64,000 bases of DNA, from assembly GCF_009498035.1 (NCBI RefSeq), contig NZ_CP034550.1, positions 7,626,001 to 7,690,000 of the forward strand, read 5' to 3'. Origin of the DNA: Saccharothrix syringae (GTDB lineage: Bacteria > Actinomycetota > Actinomycetes > Mycobacteriales > Pseudonocardiaceae). Shown here piece by piece: positions 52,165 to 60,447 of the stretch (positions are counted from its first letter, which is position 1; each line of letters opens with the position of its first letter). Below the pieces are notes generated by a model, which had not been told where the DNA came from, searched no databases, and saw only the letters and a program-made list of their open reading frames with translations. Both the position numbers and the translations under genes were made by a program.

Positions 52165-54194
52165 ACGAGACCGTGGCGCGGCTGCTGGCGCGTTCGAACC
52201 GGCTGGGCGCGGACCCGGCCAACACCAACTACGCGGGCGGCAACACCTCGGCCAAGGGCGTGGGCACCGACCCGGTGACGGGGCGCGAGGTCGAGCTGGT
52301 GTGGGTCAAGGGCTCCGGCGGCGACCTCGGCACGCTGACCGAGGCGGGCCTGGCCGTGCTGCGGCTGGACCGGGTGCGGGCCCTGGTGGACGTCTACCCC
52401 GGGGTGGGGCGCGAGGACGGGATGGTCGCCGCGTTCGACCACTGCCTGCACGGCCGGGGCGGTGCGGCGCCGTCGATCGACACCGCCATGCACGCCCTGG
52501 TGGACGCCGCGCACGTGGACCACCTGCACCCCGACAGCGGCATCGCCATCGCCACCGCGGCCGACGGCGAGGAGCTGACCGGGAAGATCTTCGGCGAGCG
52601 CGTGGTGTGGGTGCCGTGGCGGCGGCCGGGTTTCCAGCTCGGCCTGGACGTCGCCGCGATCAAGGCGGCCAACCCGCGGGCCGTCGGCACGGTCCTCGGC
52701 GGGCACGGCATCACCGCGTGGGGCGCGACCAGCGACGAGGCCGAGGCCAACTCGCGCTGGATCATCGAGACTGCGCGGGCATACCTGGACGCCCACGGCA
52801 AGGCCGACCCGTTCGGCGCGGTCGTGCCCGGTCACGAGCCGCTGCCCGAGGCGGAGCGGCGCGCCCGGGCCGCCGCGCTCGCGCCGCACCTGCGCGCGGT
52901 CGCCGCGCGGGACAGGCCGGTGGTCGGGCACTTCACCGACTCGCCCGCGGTGCTGGAGTTCCTGGCGTCGGAGAAGCTGGTGCCGCTGGCGGAGCTGGGC
53001 ACCTCGTGCCCGGACCACTTCCTGCGCACCAAGGTCAAGCCGCTGGTGCTCGACGTGCCGCCGGCCGCTTCGGTGGAGGAGTGCGTGGCGCGGCTGGCCG
53101 GGCTGCACGAGGCGTACCGGGCGGACTACCGCGCCTACTACGAGCGGCACGCCACGCCCGGCTCGCCGCCGATGCGCGGCGCGGACCCGGCGGTCGTCCT
53201 GGTGCCCGGGGTCGGCATGTTCAGCTACGGCAAGGACAAGCAGACCGCGCGCGTGGCGGGCGAGTTCTACGTCAACGCGATCAACGTGATGCGCGGCGCG
53301 GAGTCCGTGTCGCGCTACTCCCCCATTTCCGAAGCGGAGAAGTTCCGCATCGAGTACTGGGAGCTGGAGGAGGCCAAGCTCCGGCGGATGCCCGCGCCGC
53401 GCTCGCACGCCGGCCGCGTCGCCCTGGTCACCGGTGCGGCGAGCGGCATCGGCAGGGCCGTGGCGCGCCGGCTCGCCGCCGAGGGCGCGTGCGTGGTCAT
53501 CGCCGACCTGGACGCGGACGAGGCGCGGGCGGCGGCCGAGGAGATCGGGTCGACCGACGTGGCCGTGGGCGTGCGCGCCGACGTGACCGACGCCGGGCAG
53601 GTGCGGGCGGCCGTGGACGCGGCCCTGCTGGCGTTCGGCGGCCTCGACCTGGTGGTCAACAACGCGGGCCTGTCGATCTCCAAGCCGCTGCTGGAGACCA
53701 CCGAGGCGGACTGGGACGTGCAGCACGACGTGATGGCGCGCGGGTCGTTCCTGGTCTCGCAGGCCGCGGCGCGCGTCATGATCGCGCAGGGGCTGGGCGG
53801 GGACATCGTCTACGTGTCGTCGAAGAACTCGGTGTTCGCCGGGCCCGACAACATCGCCTACAGCGCGGCCAAGGCCGACCAGGCCCACCAGGTCCGGCTG
53901 CTCGCGGCCGAGCTGGGCGGGCACGGCATCCGGGTCAACGGCGTCAACCCCGACGGCGTGGTGCGCGGCTCGGGCATCTTCGCCGGCGGCTGGGGCGCGC
54001 AGCGCGCGGCCGTCTACGGGGTGCCCGAGGAGGAGCTGGGGAGGTTCTACGCCCAGCGCACCCTGCTCAAGCGGGAGGTGCTGCCCGAGCACGTCGCCAA
54101 CGCGGTCACCGCGCTGACCTCGGCGGAGTTCAGCCACACCACCGGGCTGCACGTGCCGGTGGACGCGGGCGTGGCAGCGGCGTTCCTGCGATGA
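52161..54194 (+). CDS. rhaD: Bifunctional rhamnulose-1-phosphate aldolase / alcohol dehydrogenase
   Basis: 677 residues. The N-terminal ~400 residues are a class II (zinc) aldolase domain: NTNYAGGNTSAKG near the start, and histidines in DHLHPDSG and GGHGITAWG. The C-terminal ~250 residues are a short-chain dehydrogenase: TGAASGIG cofactor loop, VVNNAG, and YSAAK as the active Tyr-Lys pair. Such fusions (also called RhaEW) cleave L-rhamnulose-1-phosphate to dihydroxyacetone phosphate and L-lactaldehyde and oxidise the aldehyde. The start is GTG at 52161 because it forms a GTGA overlap with the rhaI stop, implying translational coupling; an ATG at 52152 is an alternative. The stop overlaps the kinase start. 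Confidence 0.93.
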   Translation: MNETVARLLARSNRLGADPANTNYAGGNTSAKGVGTDPVTGREVELVWVKGSGGDLGTLTEAGLAVLRLDRVRALVDVYPGVGREDGMVAAFDHCLHGRGGAAPSIDTAMHALVDAAHVDHLHPDSGIAIATAADGEELTGKIFGERVVWVPWRRPGFQLGLDVAAIKAANPRAVGTVLGGHGITAWGATSDEAEANSRWIIETARAYLDAHGKADPFGAVVPGHEPLPEAERRARAAALAPHLRAVAARDRPVVGHFTDSPAVLEFLASEKLVPLAELGTSCPDHFLRTKVKPLVLDVPPAASVEECVARLAGLHEAYRADYRAYYERHATPGSPPMRGADPAVVLVPGVGMFSYGKDKQTARVAGEFYVNAINVMRGAESVSRYSPISEAEKFRIEYWELEEAKLRRMPAPRSHAGRVALVTGAASGIGRAVARRLAAEGACVVIADLDADEARAAAEEIGSTDVAVGVRADVTDAGQVRAAVDAALLAFGGLDLVVNNAGLSISKPLLETTEADWDVQHDVMARGSFLVSQAAARVMIAQGLGGDIVYVSSKNSVFAGPDNIAYSAAKADQAHQVRLLAAELGGHGIRVNGVNPDGVVRGSGIFAGGWGAQRAAVYGVPEEELGRFYAQRTLLKREVLPEHVANAVTALTSAEFSHTTGLHVPVDAGVAAAFLR

Positions 54195-55597
54195 GGGTGT
54201 TCGGCGCGGTCGACCTCGGCGCGTCCGGCGGCCGGGTCGTCGCGGGCCTGGTCGACGGCGGGCGGGTGGACCTGGAGGTCGTGCACCGCTTCCCCAACGG
54301 CGCCCGGCCCGCGGCCGGCCGGCTGCGCTGGGACCTGACCGGCCTGCACCGGGAGGTGCTGGCCGGCCTGCGGGCGCTCGCCGCGGCGTTCCCGGGGGTC
54401 GAGTCGATCGGCGTCGACACCTGGGCGGTCGACTACGGCCTGCTCGACGTCGACGGGCGCCTGCTGGCCGAACCGGTCTGCCACCGCGACGACCGCACCG
54501 CCGACGCGGTGGCGCGGGTGCACGCCCTGGTGCCGCCGGAGGAGCTGTACGCGGTCAACGGGTTGCAGTTCCTGCCGTTCAACACGGTGTACCAGCTGGA
54601 GGCGGAGAAGGGGTCGCCGCTGTGGGCGCGGGCCGCGCGCGCCGTGCTGCTGCCCGACCTGATCGCGTACTGGCTGACCGGGGAGCTGCGCACCGAGGTG
54701 ACCAACGCCTCCACCACCGGGCTGCTCGACGCGCGCACCGGCACGTGGTCGCGGTCCCTGCACGAGCGCCTGGGCATCCCGGTCGGCCTGTTCCCGCCGC
54801 TGCAACGCCCCGGCGAGGTGCGCGGTCCCCTGCTCCCGGAGGTGGTCGCGGCCACCGGGCTGCCGCCGGGCGCGGTGGTGACCGCCGTCGGCTCGCACGA
54901 CACCGCGTCGGCCGTGGTCGCCCTGCCCGCGAGCGGGCCGCGGTTCGCCTACGTGTCCAGCGGCACGTGGTCGCTGGCCGGCGTCGAACTGCCCGCCCCG
55001 GTGCTGACGGGGGAAGCGCGGCTGGCCAACGTCACCAACGAGGGCGGGGTCGACGGGCGGACGAGGTTCCTGCGCAACGTCGGCGGGCTGTGGCTGCTCC
55101 AGGAGTGCTCGCGCGCGTGGGGGTTCGGGCTGGACGCGGTGCTCGCCGAGGCCGAGGCGCTGCCCGCGGGCGGGCCGGTGGTCGACGTGGACGACCCGGC
55201 GTTCATCCCGCCGGGCGACATGCCGGACCGGATCGCCGCGGCGGCGGTGGCCGCGGGGCACCGGGCGCCGGCGAGCCCGGCGGAGACCGTGCGCTGCGTG
55301 CTGGACTCCCTGGCGGCGGCTTATGCCCGGACGGTGGAGCGGGTGGGCGGGCTGGCCGGGGTGGAGGTCGAGACGATCCACGTGGTGGGGGGTGGGTCGC
55401 GCAACGCGCTGCTGTGCCGGCTGACCGCCGAGCTGTCCGGGCGGGTGGTGGTGGCCGGGCCGGTGGAGGCCACGGCGTTGGGGAACGTGCTGGTGCAGGC
55501 GCGGGCGCACGGGGCCGTGCCGGGGTCGCTGGAGGAGGTGCGGGCGGGGTTGGCGCGGACCTGCCCGACCCGCCGGTTCACGCCGGGGGGCGGGTGA
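54191..55597 (+). CDS. rhaB: L-rhamnulokinase, FGGY family
   Basis: 468 residues. The N-terminal phosphate loop is GAVDLGASGGRV. The substrate region includes GVDTWAVDYGLLD, and the ATP-binding part has YVSSGTWSLAGVEL and VVGGGSRNALLCR, all as in rhamnulokinases. It phosphorylates L-rhamnulose for the aldolase encoded just upstream. ATG at 54191 overlaps the aldolase TGA (ATGA), completing a tightly coupled operon in the order isomerase, aldolase, kinase. A weak hairpin (55601-55614) follows the stop. Confidence 0.94.
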   Translation: MRVFGAVDLGASGGRVVAGLVDGGRVDLEVVHRFPNGARPAAGRLRWDLTGLHREVLAGLRALAAAFPGVESIGVDTWAVDYGLLDVDGRLLAEPVCHRDDRTADAVARVHALVPPEELYAVNGLQFLPFNTVYQLEAEKGSPLWARAARAVLLPDLIAYWLTGELRTEVTNASTTGLLDARTGTWSRSLHERLGIPVGLFPPLQRPGEVRGPLLPEVVAATGLPPGAVVTAVGSHDTASAVVALPASGPRFAYVSSGTWSLAGVELPAPVLTGEARLANVTNEGGVDGRTRFLRNVGGLWLLQECSRAWGFGLDAVLAEAEALPAGGPVVDVDDPAFIPPGDMPDRIAAAAVAAGHRAPASPAETVRCVLDSLAAAYARTVERVGGLAGVEVETIHVVGGGSRNALLCRLTAELSGRVVVAGPVEATALGNVLVQARAHGAVPGSLEEVRAGLARTCPTRRFTPGGG

Positions 55598-56134
55598 GCG
55601 GGTGGGGGACCACCTCCCAGGCCGCCCGGGTTGGCGCCGGCAGTACCCGTCCCCTCGTCGCACCGCCCGTCAACCGCAGGGCCACAACTCGACAGCAGCC
55701 AACAACGGCGGCTACGCGCGCTCGTGGAGCAGGGAGCCGGTGGTGATCGCGCTGATCCCCGGCAGGGTGGTGGGCGCGGTCCCGGTTGACCTGTAGGGAC
55801 GGCTCCGCGGGAGCGGTCGTCGCGGCAGCGCCGATCGGCGTCCCGGTCACCGGGTTGACGTCACCCCCACATCATCGCGCGACGGGGCTGCCCGGTGGTG
55901 TGCGGCTCCACGTCGTACCGCTTCGTGCCCGGGGGGTGAGCGGGACGCGGGAGCCGCAGCGGGTGGACCAGTGGCCGGTCACCGAGCGACGCGCACCCCC
56001 ACGGTGCGGAAGCCGGCCGCGTGGCGCCCCCCACCCGGATGACGCTCCACCACAGCCGAAAAAGTTGCCGAATCGGCAACCGGCTTTGCCTCTCCGGCAT
56101 CCAACCCGCATCGTGGCCGCAGGAGGTGGTCACG
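55598..56134. other. Intergenic region between rhamnose operon and flavoprotein gene
   Basis: 537 bp without a convincing gene. It starts with a weak 5-bp hairpin (55601-55614) and ends with a 17-bp palindrome and an AGGAGG ribosome site for the flavoprotein. The frame 55602-55796 (plus, 64 codons) has no good ribosome site and lacks coding bias. Confidence 0.55.
56064..56080. promoter_or_regulatory. Palindromic operator upstream of the flavoprotein gene
   Basis: GTTGCCGAATCGGCAAC has perfect 8-bp arms around a single A. It sits 55 bp upstream of the start codon in an otherwise featureless gap. The size suggests a MarR-, TetR- or Rrf2-type dimer; no regulator gene is adjacent. Confidence 0.6.
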
Positions 56135-57157
56135 ATGACCGATCAGCTGGTGGACGAGTGCGACGTGGTGGTGGTCGGCGGTGGCGCCGCCGGGTTGAAC
56201 GGGGCGCTGGTGCTGGCCCGGGCCCGGCGGTCCGTGGTGGTGGTCGACTCGGGCGCACCGCGCAACGCCCCGGCCGAGGGGGTGCACGGCCTGCTGGCCC
56301 GCGAGGGCGTGCCGCCGACCGAGCTGCTGGAGCGCGGTCGGGCCGAGGTCCGCGGCTACGGCGGCCGGGTGGTGGGCGGCGAGGTGGGCTCGGTGACCCG
56401 CGAGGGCGACCGGTTCGCCGTGACCCTGGTCGACGGCCGGTCGGTGCGCGCCCGGCGGCTGCTGGTGGCCACCGGGCTGGTCGACGAGCTGCCGGACGTC
56501 GCGGGGCTGCGCGAGCGCTGGGGCCGGGACGTGCTGCACTGCCCGTACTGCCACGGCTGGGAGGTCCGCGACCGGGCCGTCGGGGTGCTGGGCGCCGGGC
56601 CGATGGCGGTGCACCAGGCGCTGCTGTGGCGCCAGTGGAGCGCCGACGTCGTGTTCTTCCGCCACACCCGGGCGACGGGCGACGAGGAGCTGGAGCAGCT
56701 CGTCGTGCGCGGCATCCGGGTGGTGCCGGGCGAGGTGGCGTCCGTGGAGGTGGTCGACGACCGGGTGGGCGGCGTGCGGCTGGTCGACGGGACGCTGGTG
56801 GCGCGCGAGGTGCTGGCCGTGCCGACGCGGATGGTGGCGCGCACGGGGTTCCTCGCGGGGCTCGGGCTGCGGGCGGTCGAGCACCCGATGGGCGTCGGTG
56901 AGCACGTGCCCACCGACGCCGCGGGGCGGACCGAGGTGCCCGGGGTGTGGGTGGCGGGCAACGTCACCGACCTGACCGCGCAGGTCGGCGCCGCCGCGGC
57001 GGCGGGGGCGGCGGCCGCGGCGCAGATCAACGCCGACCTGGTGGCCGAGGAGACCCGGCTGGCCGTGGCCGCGCACCGGGACGTGTTCTCGGCCGCGTCG
57101 GAGTCGCGCGTGTCCGCGCTGGTGGTGGGCGACCGCCGGCACGGCCTGCGGGTGTGA
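56135..57157 (+). CDS. Thioredoxin-reductase-like FAD/NAD(P) oxidoreductase
   Basis: 340 residues with two nucleotide-binding motifs: VVVVGGGAAGLNGALVLARA for FAD at the N-terminus and VGVLGAGPMAVHQALL for NAD(P) in the middle. Between them lies LHCPYCHGWEVRD, which supplies a CxxC redox pair in the thioredoxin-reductase position. The C-terminal VWVAGNVTDLTAQVGAAAAAG closes the FAD site. The ATG at 56135 is preceded by AGGAGG. Stand-alone members in actinomycetes are often stress-linked; the partner is unknown, since no thioredoxin gene is near. The palindrome upstream suggests its own repressor. A 13-bp repeat array begins ~80 bp after the stop. Confidence 0.9.
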   Translation: MTDQLVDECDVVVVGGGAAGLNGALVLARARRSVVVVDSGAPRNAPAEGVHGLLAREGVPPTELLERGRAEVRGYGGRVVGGEVGSVTREGDRFAVTLVDGRSVRARRLLVATGLVDELPDVAGLRERWGRDVLHCPYCHGWEVRDRAVGVLGAGPMAVHQALLWRQWSADVVFFRHTRATGDEELEQLVVRGIRVVPGEVASVEVVDDRVGGVRLVDGTLVAREVLAVPTRMVARTGFLAGLGLRAVEHPMGVGEHVPTDAAGRTEVPGVWVAGNVTDLTAQVGAAAAAGAAAAAQINADLVAEETRLAVAAHRDVFSAASESRVSALVVGDRRHGLRV

Positions 57158-57239
57158 GCGGTTCGCGAGCCGGCGGGGGTGGGCGGTTCGCGAACCCGCG
57201 AGGGCCGGCCGCCACCCGGGCGGCCACCCCGACCCGCCA

Positions 57240-57418
57240 CACCCCGACCCGCCACACCCCAGGCACCCACACCCCAGGCACCACTCCGGGCACCCACCCC
57301 GGGCACCCACCCCAGGGCACCCACCCCAGGCACCCACCCCCGGCCCCCCCCCCAGGCCCCCACCCCAGGCACCCACCCCAGGCACCCACCCCAGGCACCC
57401 ACCCCAGGCACCCACTAC
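57240..57418. repeat. 13-bp tandem repeat array between convergent genes
   Basis: A cytosine-rich array whose best-kept part (57363-57415) repeats AGGCACCCACCCC head to tail. Degenerate copies (GGGCACCCACCCC, CAGGGCACCCA) lie to the left. It occupies most of the 316-bp gap between the flavoprotein stop and the monooxygenase stop. The period is not a multiple of three, and the open frames across it are artefacts of composition. Confidence 0.85.
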
Positions 57419-57473
57419 GTGCGAGCCGCTGAAGCCCCGACCGGGGCACCCGGCGACCGGCAAGCGCATGCCC

Positions 57474-58610
57474 CTACCCCCCGTAGGCGACGTCCAGCCC
57501 GCTCAGCACGCCCGCGAGGTGGCGCCGCACGTCGTCCAGCCCCATCAGCTCGCGGAACGTCGTCCGCAGCGCCTCCGCCTCCGGGCCGCCCAGCAGCAGC
57601 TGCTCCTGGGTGAGCACGTTGGCCAGCACCCGGCCGCCCTCGGCGTGCCGCTCCTCCGAGTAGCTGTCCAGCAGGCCCGGCGGCGCCCAGCCCCGAACCT
57701 CGGCGGCCAGCTTCCACCCCAGGTTCACCGCGTCCTGCAACCCCAGGTTGAGGGCCTGGCCGCCGATCGGCATGTGCCAGTGCGCGGCGTCGCCGGCGAG
57801 CAGCACGCGGCCGCGCCGGTAGCCGGTCACGTGGCCGTGCCGGTTGTCGAACGCGTCGACCCACAGCGGCCGGCCGGCCGAGATGTCCTCGCCGGTGACC
57901 TCCGCCCAGTTGGCCACCACCTCGTCGAACGACGGCGGCCCGGACCGCTCCCGGGGCGCGCGGCCGAACGCGTGCACCATGACCCGGGTGACGCCGTTGG
58001 CGGTCGCGGCGATGGCCAGGCCACGCGGGAACCGCTCGAACCGCCGGTCCGGGACGTCGATCCCGGCCACGTCCGCGCGCAGCAGCTCCCTGGTCGCGGC
58101 CGCGCCCTCGTGCCCGAAACCGGCGAGCCGCCGCACGGTGCTGTCCGCGCCGTCGCAGCCGACCACGTAGTCGGCCACCACGCGGACCGGGCCGTCGGCG
58201 GCGCCCAGGCCGCACACCACCCGGTCGCCCTCGTCGGACAGCTCGCACAGCTCGTGGCCGCGCAGCAGCCGCGCGCCCAGCCCGACCGCCCACCCGGCGA
58301 GCGCGGCCTCGGTCCGGTGCTGGGGCACCTTCCGGTAGCCCGCCCACGGGCTGTCCACGTCGGACACCGACAGCCGCAGGCCGCCGAAGTGCCCGGACGG
58401 CTCCGGCCGGGCGGCCTCCAGCAGGTCGGTCAGCCCGCGTTCGGCGAACAGCTCGGCCGTGCGGGAGTTGAGCTGGCTCGCCCGGGACTCGGTCATCGGG
58501 CTCGCCAGCCGGTCGACCACGACCGCGCCCACCCCGCACCGGGCCAGCTCGCCGGCCAGCAGGAGGCCGACCGGGCCGGCGCCGACCACCAGGACCCGGG
58601 TCCGCGTCAC
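57474..58610 (-). CDS. FAD-dependent aromatic hydroxylase, C-terminally shortened
   Basis: 378 residues of the group A flavoprotein monooxygenases that oxygenate aromatic polyketides (PgaE/RdmE-like). Visible: VLVVGAGPVGLLLAGELARC (FAD, residues ~5-24), VVGCDGADSTVRR, and GRVLLAGDAAHWHMPIGGQA (second FAD motif). The start is GTG at 58610, overlapping the upstream aromatase stop as GTGA. The family normally has ~490 residues with a thioredoxin-like C-terminal domain. Here a TAG at 57476-57474 ends the frame right after LDVAYGG. The same frame beyond it reads GHALAGRRVP, which resembles the conserved start of the missing domain before the sequence dissolves into the repeat array. The active core could still fold, but activity is uncertain. 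Confidence 0.88.
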   Translation of the reverse strand: MTRTRVLVVGAGPVGLLLAGELARCGVGAVVVDRLASPMTESRASQLNSRTAELFAERGLTDLLEAARPEPSGHFGGLRLSVSDVDSPWAGYRKVPQHRTEAALAGWAVGLGARLLRGHELCELSDEGDRVVCGLGAADGPVRVVADYVVGCDGADSTVRRLAGFGHEGAAATRELLRADVAGIDVPDRRFERFPRGLAIAATANGVTRVMVHAFGRAPRERSGPPSFDEVVANWAEVTGEDISAGRPLWVDAFDNRHGHVTGYRRGRVLLAGDAAHWHMPIGGQALNLGLQDAVNLGWKLAAEVRGWAPPGLLDSYSEERHAEGGRVLANVLTQEQLLLGGPEAEALRTTFRELMGLDDVRRHLAGVLSGLDVAYGG

Positions 58611-59548
58611 GCCCGGCGCTCCGCGTAGGTCTTGGCGTGCCCGAGCGTGGCCAGGCTGTTGGCGCTCAACGCCTTCTGCACGAACTCGCGCGCCGCCGGC
58701 ACGTCCGCGCCCGGGCCGAGGACCGAGGTGATGTTGTCCTCGTTGATGCGCACGGTGTGCCGGGAGGTGACCACGAGCCCGCCGCCGGGCCGCTGGTCGA
58801 TCTGCCACCGGCCGGTGTGCAGGGTCATCAGCGCGGGCACCCTGATCTGCTTGTAGACGATCGTGGTGGGTGCCAGGCACACGCGGACCGACGTGGTGGT
58901 GTGGGTCTTGCCGTCCTTGGTCCTGGTGTCCATGTCCAGCAGTTGCAGGCCGGGCGTGTCCTCCTCCAGCCTGACCCGCGCCACGTGCGGCAGCCGCTCG
59001 GACCACCGGTCGGCCTCGTTGATGAAGTCGAACACGTCCCGCGCGTGGCCGTCGACCTCGACGCTGTCGGCGAAGCCGAACAGCAGCCCGTCGTGCGCGC
59101 CCTCGGCGGTGGCCTTCAAAGCGGCCAGCTCGGCGTGGCTGTTGCGGTCCACGGCCGCCTCGATCCAGGCCAGCTTCTCCGGGTCGTCGTCCACCGGGCG
59201 GTAGTCGTGCAGCAGCCGCACCCGGCACTCGTCGGCGGACAGGGGTTCGACCAGCCAGCAGCCGCCCATGGCGCCGACCGGCGCCTGCGAGACCTCCTGG
59301 CGGAACTCGACCCGCAGCCGCCCGGGGTCCAGCTCGCGGCGCGAGGTCCAGGTCTTGGCGGTGCCGTTGGCGGTCGCCCAGATGCGGATGCGCTCGCCGG
59401 TCTCGCCGCGCTCCAGGTGCTCGACGTGCACGGTGGGCGGGAAGACCTGCGGCCAGTCGGCCACGTCGGCGATGAGGTCGTACACGGCGCGCGCGGACGC
59501 GCGGACGGTGATGTCGTGCTCGACCTCGCGGGCGAGGCTCGTGGTCAT
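58607..59548 (-). CDS. Didomain polyketide aromatase/cyclase
   Basis: 313 residues made of two START/Bet v1-like (SRPBCC) domains: the first from VEHDITVRASARAVYDLI to about 150, the second from FADSVEVDGHARDVFDFINE. This two-domain layout is the type II polyketide first-ring aromatase/cyclase associated with C9-reduced chains, matching the ketoreductase encoded just upstream. It catalyses dehydration and aromatisation of the first ring in the cytosol. The ATG at 59548 has GAGGAG upstream. Its TGA overlaps the GTG of the monooxygenase, so the two are coupled. Confidence 0.92.
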   Translation of the reverse strand: MTTSLAREVEHDITVRASARAVYDLIADVADWPQVFPPTVHVEHLERGETGERIRIWATANGTAKTWTSRRELDPGRLRVEFRQEVSQAPVGAMGGCWLVEPLSADECRVRLLHDYRPVDDDPEKLAWIEAAVDRNSHAELAALKATAEGAHDGLLFGFADSVEVDGHARDVFDFINEADRWSERLPHVARVRLEEDTPGLQLLDMDTRTKDGKTHTTTSVRVCLAPTTIVYKQIRVPALMTLHTGRWQIDQRPGGGLVVTSRHTVRINEDNITSVLGPGADVPAAREFVQKALSANSLATLGHAKTYAERRA

Positions 59549-59573
59549 CCTTTGCTCCTCGGTGGTCGTCGGT

Positions 59574-59617
59574 GGGCGGCGGTGGCGGCCTGGGGGATCG
59601 ACGCGCCACCGCCGCCC
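59574..59617. other. Intercistronic hairpin in the polyketide operon
   Basis: Arms 59574-59587 and 59604-59617 are perfectly complementary (14 bp) around a 16-base loop, in the 87-bp gap between the ketoreductase stop and the aromatase start. It may attenuate read-through or stabilise mRNA. Confidence 0.55.
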
Positions 59618-59635
59618 GGTTCGGGGGGAACGGGG

Positions 59636-60421
59636 TCAGAAGTTGCCGAGCCCGCCGCACACGTTGATCGCCTGCGACGTGACCGAGGCCGCGCGGTGGC
59701 CGACCAGGTAGCCGACCATGCCCGCCACCTCCTCCGGCGTGGAGTAGCGGCCGAGCGGGATCTTGGCCTGGAACCGGTCGAGCACGTCGTCCTCGCCGAT
59801 GCCCCAGGCCGCGGCGTAGCCCTGCCGGACCCGCTGCGCCATCGGGGTCTCCACGTAGCCGGGGCACACGGCGTTGACCGTGATCCCGGTCTTGGCCAGC
59901 TCGTTGCCCAGCGCCTTGGTGAAGCCCACGACGCCGTGCTTGGACGCGGAGTAGGGCGCGCCGAGCACGACGCCCTGCTTGCCCGCGGTGGACGCGACGT
60001 TGACGATGCGGCCCCAGCCCTTGTCGCGCATGCCGCCCACCGACAGCACGTCCCGGGTCATCAGGAACACGCTGTCGAGGTTGGTGGCGATCACGTCGAA
60101 CCACAGCTCGTCGGCGAGGTCGGCGGTGACGCCGCCACCGCTGCGCCCGGCGTTGTTGACCAGGATGTCGACGGTGCCGTAGCGCTCGACCGCGGCGGTG
60201 ACGAATCCTCGCACCGCCTCGGGCGAGCGCACGTCGCAGCTCGCGCCGTCGACGTCGTAGCCCTTGTCCTGCAACTGCTTCACCGTGTGCGCCACGTTGT
60301 CCGCGTCGCGCGCGCACAGGAACACCCGGTGGCCGAGCTCACCGAGCAGGTCGGCCACCGCGAGCCCGATGCCGCTGGTGGCGCCGGTGACGATCGCGGT
60401 CTTGCCGGCGTGGTCCGCCAT
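59636..60421 (-). CDS. Type II polyketide C9 ketoreductase (ActIII-like)
   Basis: 261 residues, exactly the length of ActIII. The short-chain dehydrogenase marks are all present: TGATSGIG cofactor loop (12-19), NNAG (89-92), Ser144 in VAST, and the Tyr157-x3-Lys161 pair in PYSASKHG. The ActIII PGG motif reads SGG here (Ser94), a change seen in relatives. It reduces the C9 carbonyl of the poly-beta-keto chain with NADPH. The ATG at 60421 has AGGAGG upstream, 26 bp after the biotin carboxylase stop, so it belongs to the same operon. Together with the aromatase this implies a C9-reduced aromatic polyketide. Confidence 0.94.
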   Translation of the reverse strand: MADHAGKTAIVTGATSGIGLAVADLLGELGHRVFLCARDADNVAHTVKQLQDKGYDVDGASCDVRSPEAVRGFVTAAVERYGTVDILVNNAGRSGGGVTADLADELWFDVIATNLDSVFLMTRDVLSVGGMRDKGWGRIVNVASTAGKQGVVLGAPYSASKHGVVGFTKALGNELAKTGITVNAVCPGYVETPMAQRVRQGYAAAWGIGEDDVLDRFQAKIPLGRYSTPEEVAGMVGYLVGHRAASVTSQAINVCGGLGNF

Positions 60422-60447
60422 TGCTCCTCCTGGGTAGGTCGAAAGGG

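Noticed and set aside
57415..58539. A longer alternative frame through the monooxygenase region
   Set aside because: It is out of frame with the FAD motifs; the real frame is fixed by VLVVGAGPVGLLLAG and by the GTGA overlap with the aromatase.
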